NCBI RefSeq assembly: GCF_009677585.1
Contig: NZ_WKYV01000007.1
Coordinates: 1 to 50,590 of the forward strand
Length of the DNA stretch: 50,590 bases
Reading direction: 5' to 3'
Source of the DNA: Lactonifactor sp. BIOML-A5
Lineage (GTDB): Bacteria > Bacillota > Clostridia > Lachnospirales > Lachnospiraceae
Shown: in pieces, positions 17,525 through 26,192 of the stretch
Position numbering within the stretch: position 1 is the stretch's first letter
Layout: each line of letters begins with the position of its first letter
The notes under the pieces: generated by a model
What the model was told of the DNA's origin: nothing
The model's database searches: none
What the model saw: only the letters and a program-made list of their open reading frames with translations
Made by a program: the position numbers and the translations under genes

Positions 17525-18391
17525 ATGAGTACAGTAGAAATGAAACGTGTAATTGAATTAGAGGATAAGTGTTTAAAAATCAGAAAGGATCTTTTGAACT
17601 TTATCTACCGCATTGGAATGGGGCATCTGGGAGGAGAATTATCCATTGTTGAGATGGCAGTCGCCCTGTACTATGAATATATGAATTATGATCCGGCAGA
17701 TCCGAAGATGGAGGACAGAGATCGCTTTGTGTTAAGCAAGGGGCACTGCAGCGAGACGTTATATACGATTTTCCAGGATATGGGCATGTATACCATGGAC
17801 TACATGGTAGAGCACTTCGAAACCCTTGACACAGCAAAATTTGGTATGCATTCGAACAGAAAATATGTGCCTGCCATAGAAGTATCCGCGGGCTCACTGG
17901 GGCATGGACTTCCTGTCGCTGTGGGTATGGCTCTGGGTGCAAGAGCAAAAAAAGCACCCTGGAGAACCATTGTTATGGTAGGAGACGGTGAAATGGACGA
18001 GGGTACCAACTGGGAGGCAATTATGGCAGCGGGCCATTACCAGCTGGGGAATCTGGTTGCTATTGTGGATAAGAATCAGGTACAGATGACAGGCCCTACA
18101 GCCAATGTTATGAACCTGGATCCATTGGATAAAAAGTTAGAGGCCTTTGGCTGGGAGGTCATCAATGTGGAGGACGGCAATGATATGCTTCAGGTATGTG
18201 AAGCGCTGGAGAAGCTTCCAAAGGCGGATCCGGTTACTCCAAGGAAACCTATTTTCATTATATCCAATACCATAAAAGGCAAAGGCGTTGACTTTATGGA
18301 AGGCAATTATAAATGGCACGGAGGCGGTATCGCGAAAGAACAGTTAGAAGAAGCACTTGCTGACGTAGAAAAGAATAGGAAGGTGAGATAG
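17525..18391 (+). CDS. Transketolase, N-terminal (thiamine-PP) subunit
   Basis: First half of a split transketolase that moves two-carbon units between ketose and aldose. It carries the ThDP/Mg fold GDGEMDEGTNWEA with the downstream KNQVQMTG, and substrate-loop residues SKGHCSETLY and GSLGHGLPVAVGMALGA. 288 aa. RBS AAAGGAGC. The stop is 1 bp before the start of the C-terminal subunit, so the two are made together. Placement between two dehydrogenases suggests a dedicated catabolic enzyme rather than the housekeeping pentose-phosphate one. Confidence 0.92.
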   Translation: MSTVEMKRVIELEDKCLKIRKDLLNFIYRIGMGHLGGELSIVEMAVALYYEYMNYDPADPKMEDRDRFVLSKGHCSETLYTIFQDMGMYTMDYMVEHFETLDTAKFGMHSNRKYVPAIEVSAGSLGHGLPVAVGMALGARAKKAPWRTIVMVGDGEMDEGTNWEAIMAAGHYQLGNLVAIVDKNQVQMTGPTANVMNLDPLDKKLEAFGWEVINVEDGNDMLQVCEALEKLPKADPVTPRKPIFIISNTIKGKGVDFMEGNYKWHGGGIAKEQLEEALADVEKNRKVR

Positions 18392-18392
18392 T

Positions 18393-19355
18393 ATGGCAGT
18401 ACAAACAACTTTTGATTTTGACCAGATGTTATCCAATGCAAGAGAGGCATATGGAGAAGAATTAATGAAACTTGCAGATGAAGGAAGAGAATTCCTGTTT
18501 ACGTACAGTGATAATGTTGCCCCATCCTCCAGTGCAGGAAAAATGGTTGCAAAGTATCCGGACAGATGCTTTAACTTTGGCATCGCAGAACCAAACCAGG
18601 TGGGCGCCTCCGCAGGTATGGCGCTGGCAGGGCACATTGTATTTGCTCAAGTGTTTGGTCCCTTCCTTCCACTGCGTGCAGCAGACCAAATCCATACCGA
18701 TATTGCGTACAACGATGTGAATGTACGTCTGATTGGGACCCATTCCGGTGTTACCGCAGGGGGAGGCCCCACCCATAACGACATTGCGGATCTGGCTTTA
18801 TACCGTGCCATACCTAACCTTACGGTGGTAGTTCCCGCAGACGCTGACCAGTGCCGGAAGGTTATCAGGAAATCCATGGACCATGAAGGCCCTATGATTA
18901 TCCGGATAGACAGAGCCGGTTCACCTAATATTTATGCGGAAGACTACGAATATGAGATTGGCAAAGCCATAGATGTGCTGGAAGGCAGGGACGCTGCAAT
19001 TATTTCTACCGGATCAAGTATCTATGAGTCCATGATGGCAGCTAAGCTTTTAGGCGAAGAAGGACTCAGTGTAGGTGTTTTGGATATGCACACAATTAAG
19101 CCGCTGGATACAGAAGCGATCTTAAGAGTTGCCAATACCACCGGAAACGTTGTGACAGTGGAGGATCACTCCATCAACGGCGGTCTGGGCGGAGCAGTAG
19201 CCGAGATTTTATGCGAAGCCGGATACAGGGGTAAATTCAAACGAATCGGAATGCCGGATCAATTCTCTGTACTGGGAGATCCGGACGAGATTTATAAATA
19301 CTATGGCATGGACCGGGCAAGTATTGCTAAGACAATCAGAACCATGCTGGGATAG
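18393..19355 (+). CDS. Transketolase, C-terminal (pyrimidine-binding) subunit
   Basis: Second half of the split transketolase. The catalytic Glu that activates thiamine lies in FGIAEPNQVGASAGMALAG (about residues 61-79); FVFGPFLPLRAADQ-type and GVTAGGGPTHND loops follow. The transketolase C-terminal domain is at 195-320. 320 aa. It depends on the preceding subunit for cofactor binding. RBS GGAAGGTGAG lies within the end of the upstream gene. Confidence 0.92.
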   Translation: MAVQTTFDFDQMLSNAREAYGEELMKLADEGREFLFTYSDNVAPSSSAGKMVAKYPDRCFNFGIAEPNQVGASAGMALAGHIVFAQVFGPFLPLRAADQIHTDIAYNDVNVRLIGTHSGVTAGGGPTHNDIADLALYRAIPNLTVVVPADADQCRKVIRKSMDHEGPMIIRIDRAGSPNIYAEDYEYEIGKAIDVLEGRDAAIISTGSSIYESMMAAKLLGEEGLSVGVLDMHTIKPLDTEAILRVANTTGNVVTVEDHSINGGLGGAVAEILCEAGYRGKFKRIGMPDQFSVLGDPDEIYKYYGMDRASIAKTIRTMLG

Positions 19356-19367
19356 GAGGCAAGACGA

Positions 19368-20150
19368 ATGACGGATTTTGGAAATTTCTCCCTGGATTTT
19401 TTTAGTCTGAAGGGGAAGGTAGCAATTATCACAGGAGCCAATCAGGGACTTGGCATGGCATATGCGGCAGCCTTTGCAAAGGCCGGGGCAGATCTGTTTA
19501 TTCCGCACTTTACACCAGACACTGCAGAGGTAAAGCAGTTGGTAGAGGCAGAAGGCAGGCGGGTAGAATTCCTTCAGGGTGACCTTACCAAAAAGGATTA
19601 CATTCAGCAGGTGGTAGATACCTGTGTGGAGAAATATGGAAGAATAGATATTCTGGTGAACAATGCAGGCGCCAGCGCCTTTGCCCCATTTGATGAGTAC
19701 CCTGACAAATACTGGGATATGTGCATCAATCTGGATTTGAACGCGGTATATTTCCTGTCTCATGCGGTTTCTAAGATTATGAAGCAGCAGGGCGGAGGCA
19801 AAATTATAAACATAGGTTCCGCACTGTCGTATACCGCTGATAAGCACTGTCCTCCATACACAGCGGCAAAACACGGTGTTATTGGATTGACCAGGGTGTT
19901 TGCCAATGAGCTGGGAGAATTTAATATACAGACAAATGCGATTTCTCCCGGATTTCTGGCCACTGAAGTAAATGCAGAGCTTCGCAAGGACCCTGCTTTC
20001 TACAATAAGATTACAAACCGGATTCCGGCAGGACGCTGGGGCGAGATGGAAGACCTCATGGGGACCATAATTTATCTGGCCAGCAGGGCGTCTGACTACG
20101 TAAACGGCTGGAGCATCAGCGTAGACGGCGGTTTTACGACAACCTTATAA
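19368..20150 (+). CDS. Short-chain dehydrogenase/reductase (SDR)
   Basis: NAD(P)-dependent oxidoreductase, probably acting on a sugar, ketose or sugar acid. It has the Rossmann motif TGANQGLGMAYA, NNAG, the Ser of IGSALS and catalytic YTAAK. 260 aa, close to 2-deoxygluconate/5-ketogluconate-type SDRs (KduD/IdnO-like). It is the last gene of the operon, 12 bp after the transketolase, with RBS GGAGG at 19353-19357. Together with the zinc dehydrogenase it could interconvert polyol and ketose isomers before transketolase cleavage. Confidence 0.9.
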   Translation: MTDFGNFSLDFFSLKGKVAIITGANQGLGMAYAAAFAKAGADLFIPHFTPDTAEVKQLVEAEGRRVEFLQGDLTKKDYIQQVVDTCVEKYGRIDILVNNAGASAFAPFDEYPDKYWDMCINLDLNAVYFLSHAVSKIMKQQGGGKIINIGSALSYTADKHCPPYTAAKHGVIGLTRVFANELGEFNIQTNAISPGFLATEVNAELRKDPAFYNKITNRIPAGRWGEMEDLMGTIIYLASRASDYVNGWSISVDGGFTTTL

Positions 20151-20211
20151 TCCTTTCCTCCTATAGTGTATACTCAGGGGCCCCCCAATATATACCCCTG
20201 GGTACAGAGTA

Positions 20212-20242
20212 AGAAAAACGGCATGCAGTATGCCGTTTTTCT
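20212..20242. terminator. Convergent bidirectional terminator
   Basis: AGAAAAACGGCAT and ATGCCGTTTTTCT form a perfect 13-bp stem with a 5-nt loop between the SDR gene and the oppositely oriented EAL gene. The A- and T-tracts serve both strands. Confidence 0.9.
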
Positions 20243-20267
20243 GTGTATAAAGAGATGGGAAATGTGG

Positions 20268-22511
20268 TTATACAGCGCAGAAGACTTCGAATTCCTTTGA
20301 CGGCAGGGGCCTTGAGAAGATATATCCCTGTACCATATCACAGCCTATATCTCTAAGATAATCCAGCTGTTCCTGCACTTCGATACCTTCGGCTACTGTG
20401 CGTACATTCAGTTTCTTTGCAAGCTCAATTAAGCAAGCAATGACGTCTCTTGATTTTTCTTTCGAAATGTCCAGGAAAAACTGACGGTCCAGTTTTATGG
20501 TGTCTACATCAAACTCTTTTAATAAGCCCAGAGAGGAGAAGCCGGAACCAAAATCATCCAGAGAACATAGAAAACCCAGACAATGCATTTTATGAATACT
20601 TTTTTTCACAATCTCAATCTGCTGAGGATCAAGTAAAATAGATTCTGTTAACTCAAATTCTATGGTATTTTGGGGAATATGGTATCTCCCGGCAATTTCA
20701 GAGAATGATTTCAGAAACTCTGGATTTTTAAAATGCTGCCGGGACAGATTGACAGATACGGGGAGCCAGGGCTGCCCCTTTTGATTCCATTGCTGCAGAA
20801 GTCTGCATACTTCCTCAAACATATAAAGGTCCAAACGGCAGATTTTCCCATTTCGTTCAAAAATAGGAATAAAATCAGATGGAAAGATAATTCCTTTTTG
20901 AGGATGTATCCAACGGACAAGAGCTTCCGCACCAGCGATACCGCCATCAAGCAGCCTGACTTTAGGCTGCAGATATACCTGAAAATCGTGATTCTTCAGT
21001 GACTGCTCGAACAAGTCGTTGAGCTCCTGCTCTGTCTGCAGCTGCCTTGTAAAATCAGCATCATAAAAGGCACATGACGGATGAGCGCCGGAGGCCTGAT
21101 TCTGATAAGCGGTTCTTGTACGATCCTGGATAATTGTGAGTTCAAGGGTGGGATCATCTATCAGATAGGCACCTTGCAGAATGGTAAGATAGTAAGGAGT
21201 CTCTCTGGTTTTGTTAAAAGAATTAATATCATGAATCATGGCATCAAGTCTGAACTGAATGGCCTGCTTCTCCCGCTCTTTGATACACAAAAAGAAATTG
21301 TCGGCCTCACTGCGGGCGGCAAATTCCCCGGGTTCCGTATGGCGAAGCAGTATCTTATAGATGTAGCGCAGGGTATCATTGCCTGCTGCAGTTCCGTAAT
21401 TTTCGTTTATAAGCTTAAATCCCTTTACGTTAAGCATGATAAGCGTATAAGTAAGAGGAGGAGCTGCTTTAACTAGTTCCTCATACTGAAGCTGAAATGC
21501 AGAATAATTCATACCGCCCGTAACCGGATCAGAAAAAGCAAGCTGCTCCAGATGCTTCCGGTGGTAACTGTAAAATCGGAGTATAGAAGCCAGGAATAGA
21601 ATAAAAACAACGGCAATGCCTCCGATAATAAGGAATGTCTTCACAGTATAAACGTTAGCCCCATAGGAGATCAAGTCCGCAGGGATTAAAGTCAGAAGCA
21701 CCCATTGATTAACATTGAGAGGGTGATAGGACATAATCAGTTCATCACCGTTTACTGCTGTAAAAGGGAAGACCCCATCCCTATTCGACTTCATATTGTC
21801 CATCATTTTAACTATTTCATTTTCTGTATTCCTGTCTTTTCCGCTTTTAAATATATCATCTAATTGTAGAAAAGGTTTTAACTCTGTGGGAGAGACTACC
21901 ACTTTCCCGCTATTATCAATGATACAGGTCAGGCTTTCCCCTGAAAATGCCTTGGGCTGAATCAGGGACTGAATATTTTCCTTCCTGTGGATTCCTGTCA
22001 GGACACCAATAATCTCGCTGCCGGAATAAACCGGAGTGGAGTAGAGAAGACTCTGTCCTTCTATGTAGGCTACCTCAGTATTTCCCTGCAGGGATTCTTG
22101 GACACTGGGCAGTTGCCAAAGATCCTGAGCATCAGATACAGAAGGAATTGTGTTTCCCCGGGAATCTATAAAAATTAGAATATCAAAGTCCAAAATCTCT
22201 GCTTTTCTGTTAAGAAATTCCTTCAGTGCTTCAGTACCTGTACTGTAATCAATTTTGGATATGGAGTCTGCAAGCAGGATCATGTTCTGCTGATTACTCT
22301 CCAGGCGTGCAGTAATATCCTCTGCCAGCTGACAGGTAACATCTTTTGCATAATTCTCTGTACTGTAGTTGAGCACGGACCGCAGATTTGAAGTATTCCA
22401 AAGTGTTAAAACAATAATGATAATTAAAATAACAGAGAGAATACATAGCTGCGTTCCTGGGGTGAAAGCTGGCCTGCGGCGGTGGGATACACTATTTTGT
22501 GTTTTGTACAT
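20268..22511 (-). CDS. Membrane c-di-GMP phosphodiesterase (dCache-degenerate GGDEF-EAL)
   Basis: Probably hydrolyses cyclic di-GMP in response to an extracellular ligand. Order: N-terminal membrane segment (CILSVILIIIIVLTLW), an extracellular Cache-like sensor of about 250 residues, a second membrane segment (FLIIGGIAVVFILFLASIL), a GGDEF domain in which the signature reads RSEADNF, then EAL. The EAL site is complete: EALVRW, the Asn of VNLSRQ, ELTES, DDFGSGFSS, KLDRQF, AEGIE. The start at 22511 (MYKTQNSV) has CAGGAGA; an open frame to 22622 lacks a site. 747 aa. Confidence 0.9.
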   Translation of the reverse strand: MYKTQNSVSHRRRPAFTPGTQLCILSVILIIIIVLTLWNTSNLRSVLNYSTENYAKDVTCQLAEDITARLESNQQNMILLADSISKIDYSTGTEALKEFLNRKAEILDFDILIFIDSRGNTIPSVSDAQDLWQLPSVQESLQGNTEVAYIEGQSLLYSTPVYSGSEIIGVLTGIHRKENIQSLIQPKAFSGESLTCIIDNSGKVVVSPTELKPFLQLDDIFKSGKDRNTENEIVKMMDNMKSNRDGVFPFTAVNGDELIMSYHPLNVNQWVLLTLIPADLISYGANVYTVKTFLIIGGIAVVFILFLASILRFYSYHRKHLEQLAFSDPVTGGMNYSAFQLQYEELVKAAPPLTYTLIMLNVKGFKLINENYGTAAGNDTLRYIYKILLRHTEPGEFAARSEADNFFLCIKEREKQAIQFRLDAMIHDINSFNKTRETPYYLTILQGAYLIDDPTLELTIIQDRTRTAYQNQASGAHPSCAFYDADFTRQLQTEQELNDLFEQSLKNHDFQVYLQPKVRLLDGGIAGAEALVRWIHPQKGIIFPSDFIPIFERNGKICRLDLYMFEEVCRLLQQWNQKGQPWLPVSVNLSRQHFKNPEFLKSFSEIAGRYHIPQNTIEFELTESILLDPQQIEIVKKSIHKMHCLGFLCSLDDFGSGFSSLGLLKEFDVDTIKLDRQFFLDISKEKSRDVIACLIELAKKLNVRTVAEGIEVQEQLDYLRDIGCDMVQGYIFSRPLPSKEFEVFCAV

Positions 22512-22757
22512 TTTTATATATCTCCTGTTAACTAAAACTATTTGAATCGATTTAGAGAAATTGTATCTGTTTTCTATATATTTTATTACTTTGTTTAGCG
22601 GAATGCAATATATTATCTGCATATATATACATATGGTACGAAAAAAACTTTCTGTGACGGATATAATCTACAGCAACTTTCATTCCCTTTGATTGCGTTA
22701 ATAAACATCTCATGGTAAACTACTATTATCTAGAGAGAAAAGGAGATACACTACTTT

Positions 22758-25700
22758 ATGAAAAGAGAAGATATTCACAAAGTACTGATAATCGGTTCCG
22801 GACCGATTATCATCGGACAGGCCTGTGAGTTTGACTACTCAGGAACTCAGGCCTGTAAGGCATTAAAAAATCTGGGTTATGAAATTGTACTGGTCAATTC
22901 CAATCCCGCGACCATTATGACAGACCCGGAGACTGCTGATGTAACTTATATCGAACCTCTGAATGTAAAAAGGCTGACTCAAATTATCGAGAAGGAGCGC
23001 CCCGACGCACTTCTTCCCAATCTGGGAGGACAATCTGGGCTGAACCTTTGTTCCGAGCTGGCAGCTGCAGGTGTATTGGAGAAATATAATGTAAAGGTAA
23101 TCGGCGTACAGGTAGACGCCATTGAACGAGGGGAAGACAGAATAGAATTCAAGAAAACCATGGCTGGTCTGGGCATCGAGATGGCCAGAAGCGAGGTGGC
23201 TTATTCTGTGGAGGAAGCGCTGTCTATTGCAGAGAAATTGGGATATCCGGTTGTCCTGCGTCCCGCCTACACCATGGGAGGCGCAGGGGGAGGCCTTGTA
23301 TATAATGTGGAAGAGCTGAAAACTGTGTGTGCCAGAGGCCTTCAGGCCAGCATGGTAGGACAGGTGCTGGTGGAAGAATCTATACTGGGCTGGGAAGAGC
23401 TTGAACTGGAAGTGGTAAGAGATGCTAAGAATAATATGATAACCGTATGTTTCATTGAAAACATTGATCCTCTGGGGGTTCACACAGGAGATTCCTTCTG
23501 CTCAGCTCCTATGCTTACTATATCTCAGGAGGTTCAGGACCGCCTTCAGGAACAGGCATACAAGATTGTGGAGGCAATTGAAGTCATCGGCGGTACAAAT
23601 GTACAGTTTGCCCATGATCCGGTTACAGATCGTATTATTGTAATAGAAATCAATCCGAGAACCTCCCGCTCCTCCGCATTGGCTTCCAAGGCCACCGGAT
23701 TCCCCATTGCTCTTGTCTCAGCCATGCTCGCCAGCGGACTGACTCTGGATGAAATACCCTGCGGCAAATATGGTACTTTGGACAGATATGTACCCGGCGG
23801 AGACTATATTGTGATTAAATTCGCCCGCTGGGCCTTTGAAAAGTTTAAAGGCGCTGAGGATAAACTCGGCACACAAATGCGTGCGGTTGGGGAAGTTATG
23901 AGTATTGGCAAAACCTATAAAGAGGCCTTTCAGAAAGCCATCCGCAGTCTGGAAATAGGAAGAGCCGGACTGGGGGGAGCCAGGGACTTTGCTGTAAAAA
24001 GCAAAAAAGAACTTCTGAAAATGCTGGCAATCCCCAGCAGTGAGCGCCACTTCATTATGTATGAAGCACTACGAAAAGGTGCGTCTGTAGAGGAGATTTT
24101 TGAACTTACCAAGGTTAAGCGGTACTTTATTGAGCAGATGAAGGAATTGGTAGAGGAGGAAGAAGCGTTAAAGGCAGAGAAAGGAAAGGTTCCTGCTGCT
24201 GATGTGCTTCGTCAGGCAAAGCTGGACGGATTTTCTGACAAATATCTGGGCCAGATTCTGGAAGTCCCGGAGGAACAGATTCGTACAGCCCGCACGGAGG
24301 CAGGCATTGTGGAAGCGTGGGAAGGAGTGCATGTCAGCGGAACCAAAGATGCCGCATATTACTATTCCAGCTACCATATAAAAGATGAGAGTCCTGTGAA
24401 TACAGACAAGCCCAAGATAATGATTCTGGGCGGGGGTCCCAATCGAATTGGTCAGGGAATTGAATTTGACTACTGCTGTGTGCATGCGGCTATAGCGTTA
24501 AAAGAACTGGGTTTCGAGACAATTATTGTTAACTGTAATCCGGAGACAGTTTCCACGGATTACGATACCTCTGACAAGTTATATTTTGAGCCTCTGACCC
24601 TGGAAGATGTGCTCAGTATACACGAGAAGGAAAAACCGGTGGGAGTCATTGCCCAGTTTGGCGGGCAGACGCCTCTGAATCTTGCGGAAGATCTAAAAAA
24701 GGCCGGGGTAAATATTCTGGGCACTACTCCTGAGACCATTAATATGGCAGAGGACAGAGACCTGTTCCGGGCTATGATGGATAAGCTGAATATTCCTATG
24801 CCTGAAGCTGGGATGGCGGTTGACGTGGAAGAGGCGCTTGCCATTGCTGAGAAGATCGGATATCCGGTTATGGTACGTCCGTCCTTTGTACTGGGCGGGC
24901 GCGGGATGGAAGTGGTGCACGACGCAGAGGCATTGACTTATTATATGAAGGCCGCGGTAGGAGTAACACCGGACCGTCCTATTTTGATTGACCGTTTCCT
25001 CCACCATGCCACAGAGTGTGAGGCGGATGCTATAAGCGACGGCACAGATGTCTTTGTCCCCGCTGTTATGGAACATATTGAGCTTGCCGGGATTCACTCC
25101 GGGGACTCTGCCTGCATACTTCCTTCTAAAAATCTGACCGCAGAACAGGTGGAAACGATCAAGGAATATACCAGAAAAATTGCGGTAGAGATGAATGTTG
25201 TGGGACTTATGAATATGCAGTATGCTATTGAGGACGGTGTGGTCTATGTGCTTGAGGCCAATCCAAGAGCATCCAGAACCGTACCCCTGGTATCAAAGGT
25301 CTGCAACATTAAGATGGTGAAGCTGGCCACGGATATTATGACTTCACACCTTACCGGCAGAAAGTCTCCGGTTCCGGAATTGAAAGAAAAGACCTTCTCC
25401 CATTATGGGGTGAAAGAGGCCGTATTCCCATTTAATATGTTCCAGGAAGTAGACCCTCTGCTAGGGCCGGAGATGCGTTCCACCGGGGAGGTCCTGGGAA
25501 TGGCTGAGAATTTCGGGGAGGCGTTCTTCAAAGCGCAGGAAGCTACTAAGACAGAACTGCCTCTGGAGGGAACTGTCCTTATCAGTGTCAGCGACAGGGA
25601 TAAGCCTGAGGTGGCAGAGGTGGCCCGGGGACTGCATGAACTGGGATTCAGGCTTATGGCCACAGGCAGAACGCAGGAACTGATCGCAGATGCGGGAATT

Positions 25701-25970
25701 CCGGTTAAGAAGATTGCTAAAATAAATGAGGGAAGGCCTAATATACTGGATGAGATGACAAACCAGAAGATTTCTATGGTAGTGAATACTCCGGTGGGCA
25801 AGAAGGGTGCCGTGGATGACAGTTACATCCGAAAGGCCGCTATCAAGTATAAGATTCCATACGTGACAACCATGGCTGAAGCCAAGGCGACGGTAGAAGG
25901 AATCAGGGCGGCGAAAGCCGGTAAATTCTCTGTTCAGTCACTTCAGGAATTCCACAAAAATATAAGATAA
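22758..25970 (+). CDS. carB: Carbamoyl-phosphate synthase large subunit
   Basis: Makes carbamoyl phosphate from bicarbonate, ATP and ammonia supplied by the CarA glutaminase; feeds arginine and pyrimidine synthesis. Two tandem ATP-grasp halves are visible (GSGPIIIGQACEFDYSG at the N-terminus; GGGPNRIGQGIEFDYCC from about residue 557), each with its NPRxSR motif. A C-terminal methylglyoxal-synthase-like allosteric domain follows from about 935. 1070 aa, normal length. No carA is adjacent: the upstream gene is divergent and the downstream genes are transporters. The ATG at 22758 follows AAGGAG with a rather long spacing (12-13 nt). A terminator follows. Confidence 0.96.
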   Translation: MKREDIHKVLIIGSGPIIIGQACEFDYSGTQACKALKNLGYEIVLVNSNPATIMTDPETADVTYIEPLNVKRLTQIIEKERPDALLPNLGGQSGLNLCSELAAAGVLEKYNVKVIGVQVDAIERGEDRIEFKKTMAGLGIEMARSEVAYSVEEALSIAEKLGYPVVLRPAYTMGGAGGGLVYNVEELKTVCARGLQASMVGQVLVEESILGWEELELEVVRDAKNNMITVCFIENIDPLGVHTGDSFCSAPMLTISQEVQDRLQEQAYKIVEAIEVIGGTNVQFAHDPVTDRIIVIEINPRTSRSSALASKATGFPIALVSAMLASGLTLDEIPCGKYGTLDRYVPGGDYIVIKFARWAFEKFKGAEDKLGTQMRAVGEVMSIGKTYKEAFQKAIRSLEIGRAGLGGARDFAVKSKKELLKMLAIPSSERHFIMYEALRKGASVEEIFELTKVKRYFIEQMKELVEEEEALKAEKGKVPAADVLRQAKLDGFSDKYLGQILEVPEEQIRTARTEAGIVEAWEGVHVSGTKDAAYYYSSYHIKDESPVNTDKPKIMILGGGPNRIGQGIEFDYCCVHAAIALKELGFETIIVNCNPETVSTDYDTSDKLYFEPLTLEDVLSIHEKEKPVGVIAQFGGQTPLNLAEDLKKAGVNILGTTPETINMAEDRDLFRAMMDKLNIPMPEAGMAVDVEEALAIAEKIGYPVMVRPSFVLGGRGMEVVHDAEALTYYMKAAVGVTPDRPILIDRFLHHATECEADAISDGTDVFVPAVMEHIELAGIHSGDSACILPSKNLTAEQVETIKEYTRKIAVEMNVVGLMNMQYAIEDGVVYVLEANPRASRTVPLVSKVCNIKMVKLATDIMTSHLTGRKSPVPELKEKTFSHYGVKEAVFPFNMFQEVDPLLGPEMRSTGEVLGMAENFGEAFFKAQEATKTELPLEGTVLISVSDRDKPEVAEVARGLHELGFRLMATGRTQELIADAGIPVKKIAKINEGRPNILDEMTNQKISMVVNTPVGKKGAVDDSYIRKAAIKYKIPYVTTMAEAKATVEGIRAAKAGKFSVQSLQEFHKNIR

Positions 25971-25977
25971 ACTGATT

Positions 25978-26022
25978 TCCGGTAGAGAAAGAGGGCTTGC
26001 GCCTTTTCTTTACCGGATTTTT
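25978..26022 (+). terminator. Rho-independent terminator of carB
   Basis: TCCGGTAGAGAAA pairs with TTTCTTTACCGGA (one G-U), followed by TTTTTA. Confidence 0.85.
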
Positions 26023-26034
26023 ATATTTCAGGGA

Positions 26035-26063
26035 TTGTAATAAATGGGAATACTCGTTATAAT
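26035..26063 (+). promoter_or_regulatory. Promoter of the ABC exporter operon
   Basis: TTGTAA at 26035-26040, 17-bp spacer, TATAAT at 26058-26063; start site expected near 26070. Confidence 0.7.
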
Positions 26064-26069
26064 AGAACT

Positions 26070-26192
26070 ACTACTCATAAAGTGGCTTCATCTGATGGAA
26101 TAGGGTGCAGGACAGAAACTTTCAGTTTCCCATGTGCCTATTTTTTTGACCGCTTTTGAGAGTTTCTGTGAGAAAAGAAGGGAGGAAGAAAA
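26070..26192 (+). promoter_or_regulatory. Candidate transcription-attenuation leader of the ABC exporter
   Basis: The 123-nt leader contains an intrinsic terminator: AATAGG at 26099-26104 pairs with CCTATT at 26137-26142, an inner GAAAC/GTTTC stem (26115-26129) and a run of seven T (26141-26147). ACAGAAACT at 26112-26120 can instead pair with AGTTTCTGT at 26161-26169, which is exclusive of the terminator in a simple fold. A GTG-initiated frame starting at AAAGTGGCTTCA and running through the terminator (about 25 codons) could be a leader peptide, but it lacks a clear RBS. It does not match a riboswitch I recognise. Confidence 0.55.

Noticed and set aside
20171..20205. GC-rich hairpin TACTCAGGGG/CCCCTGGGTA as terminator of the SDR operon
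   Set aside because: It has no T tail, and a much better terminator lies at 20212-20242.
26070..26192. A known riboswitch (ykkC, yybP-ykoY or similar) before the ABC exporter
   Set aside because: None of the conserved cores I know is visible; only an attenuator-like arrangement is supported.
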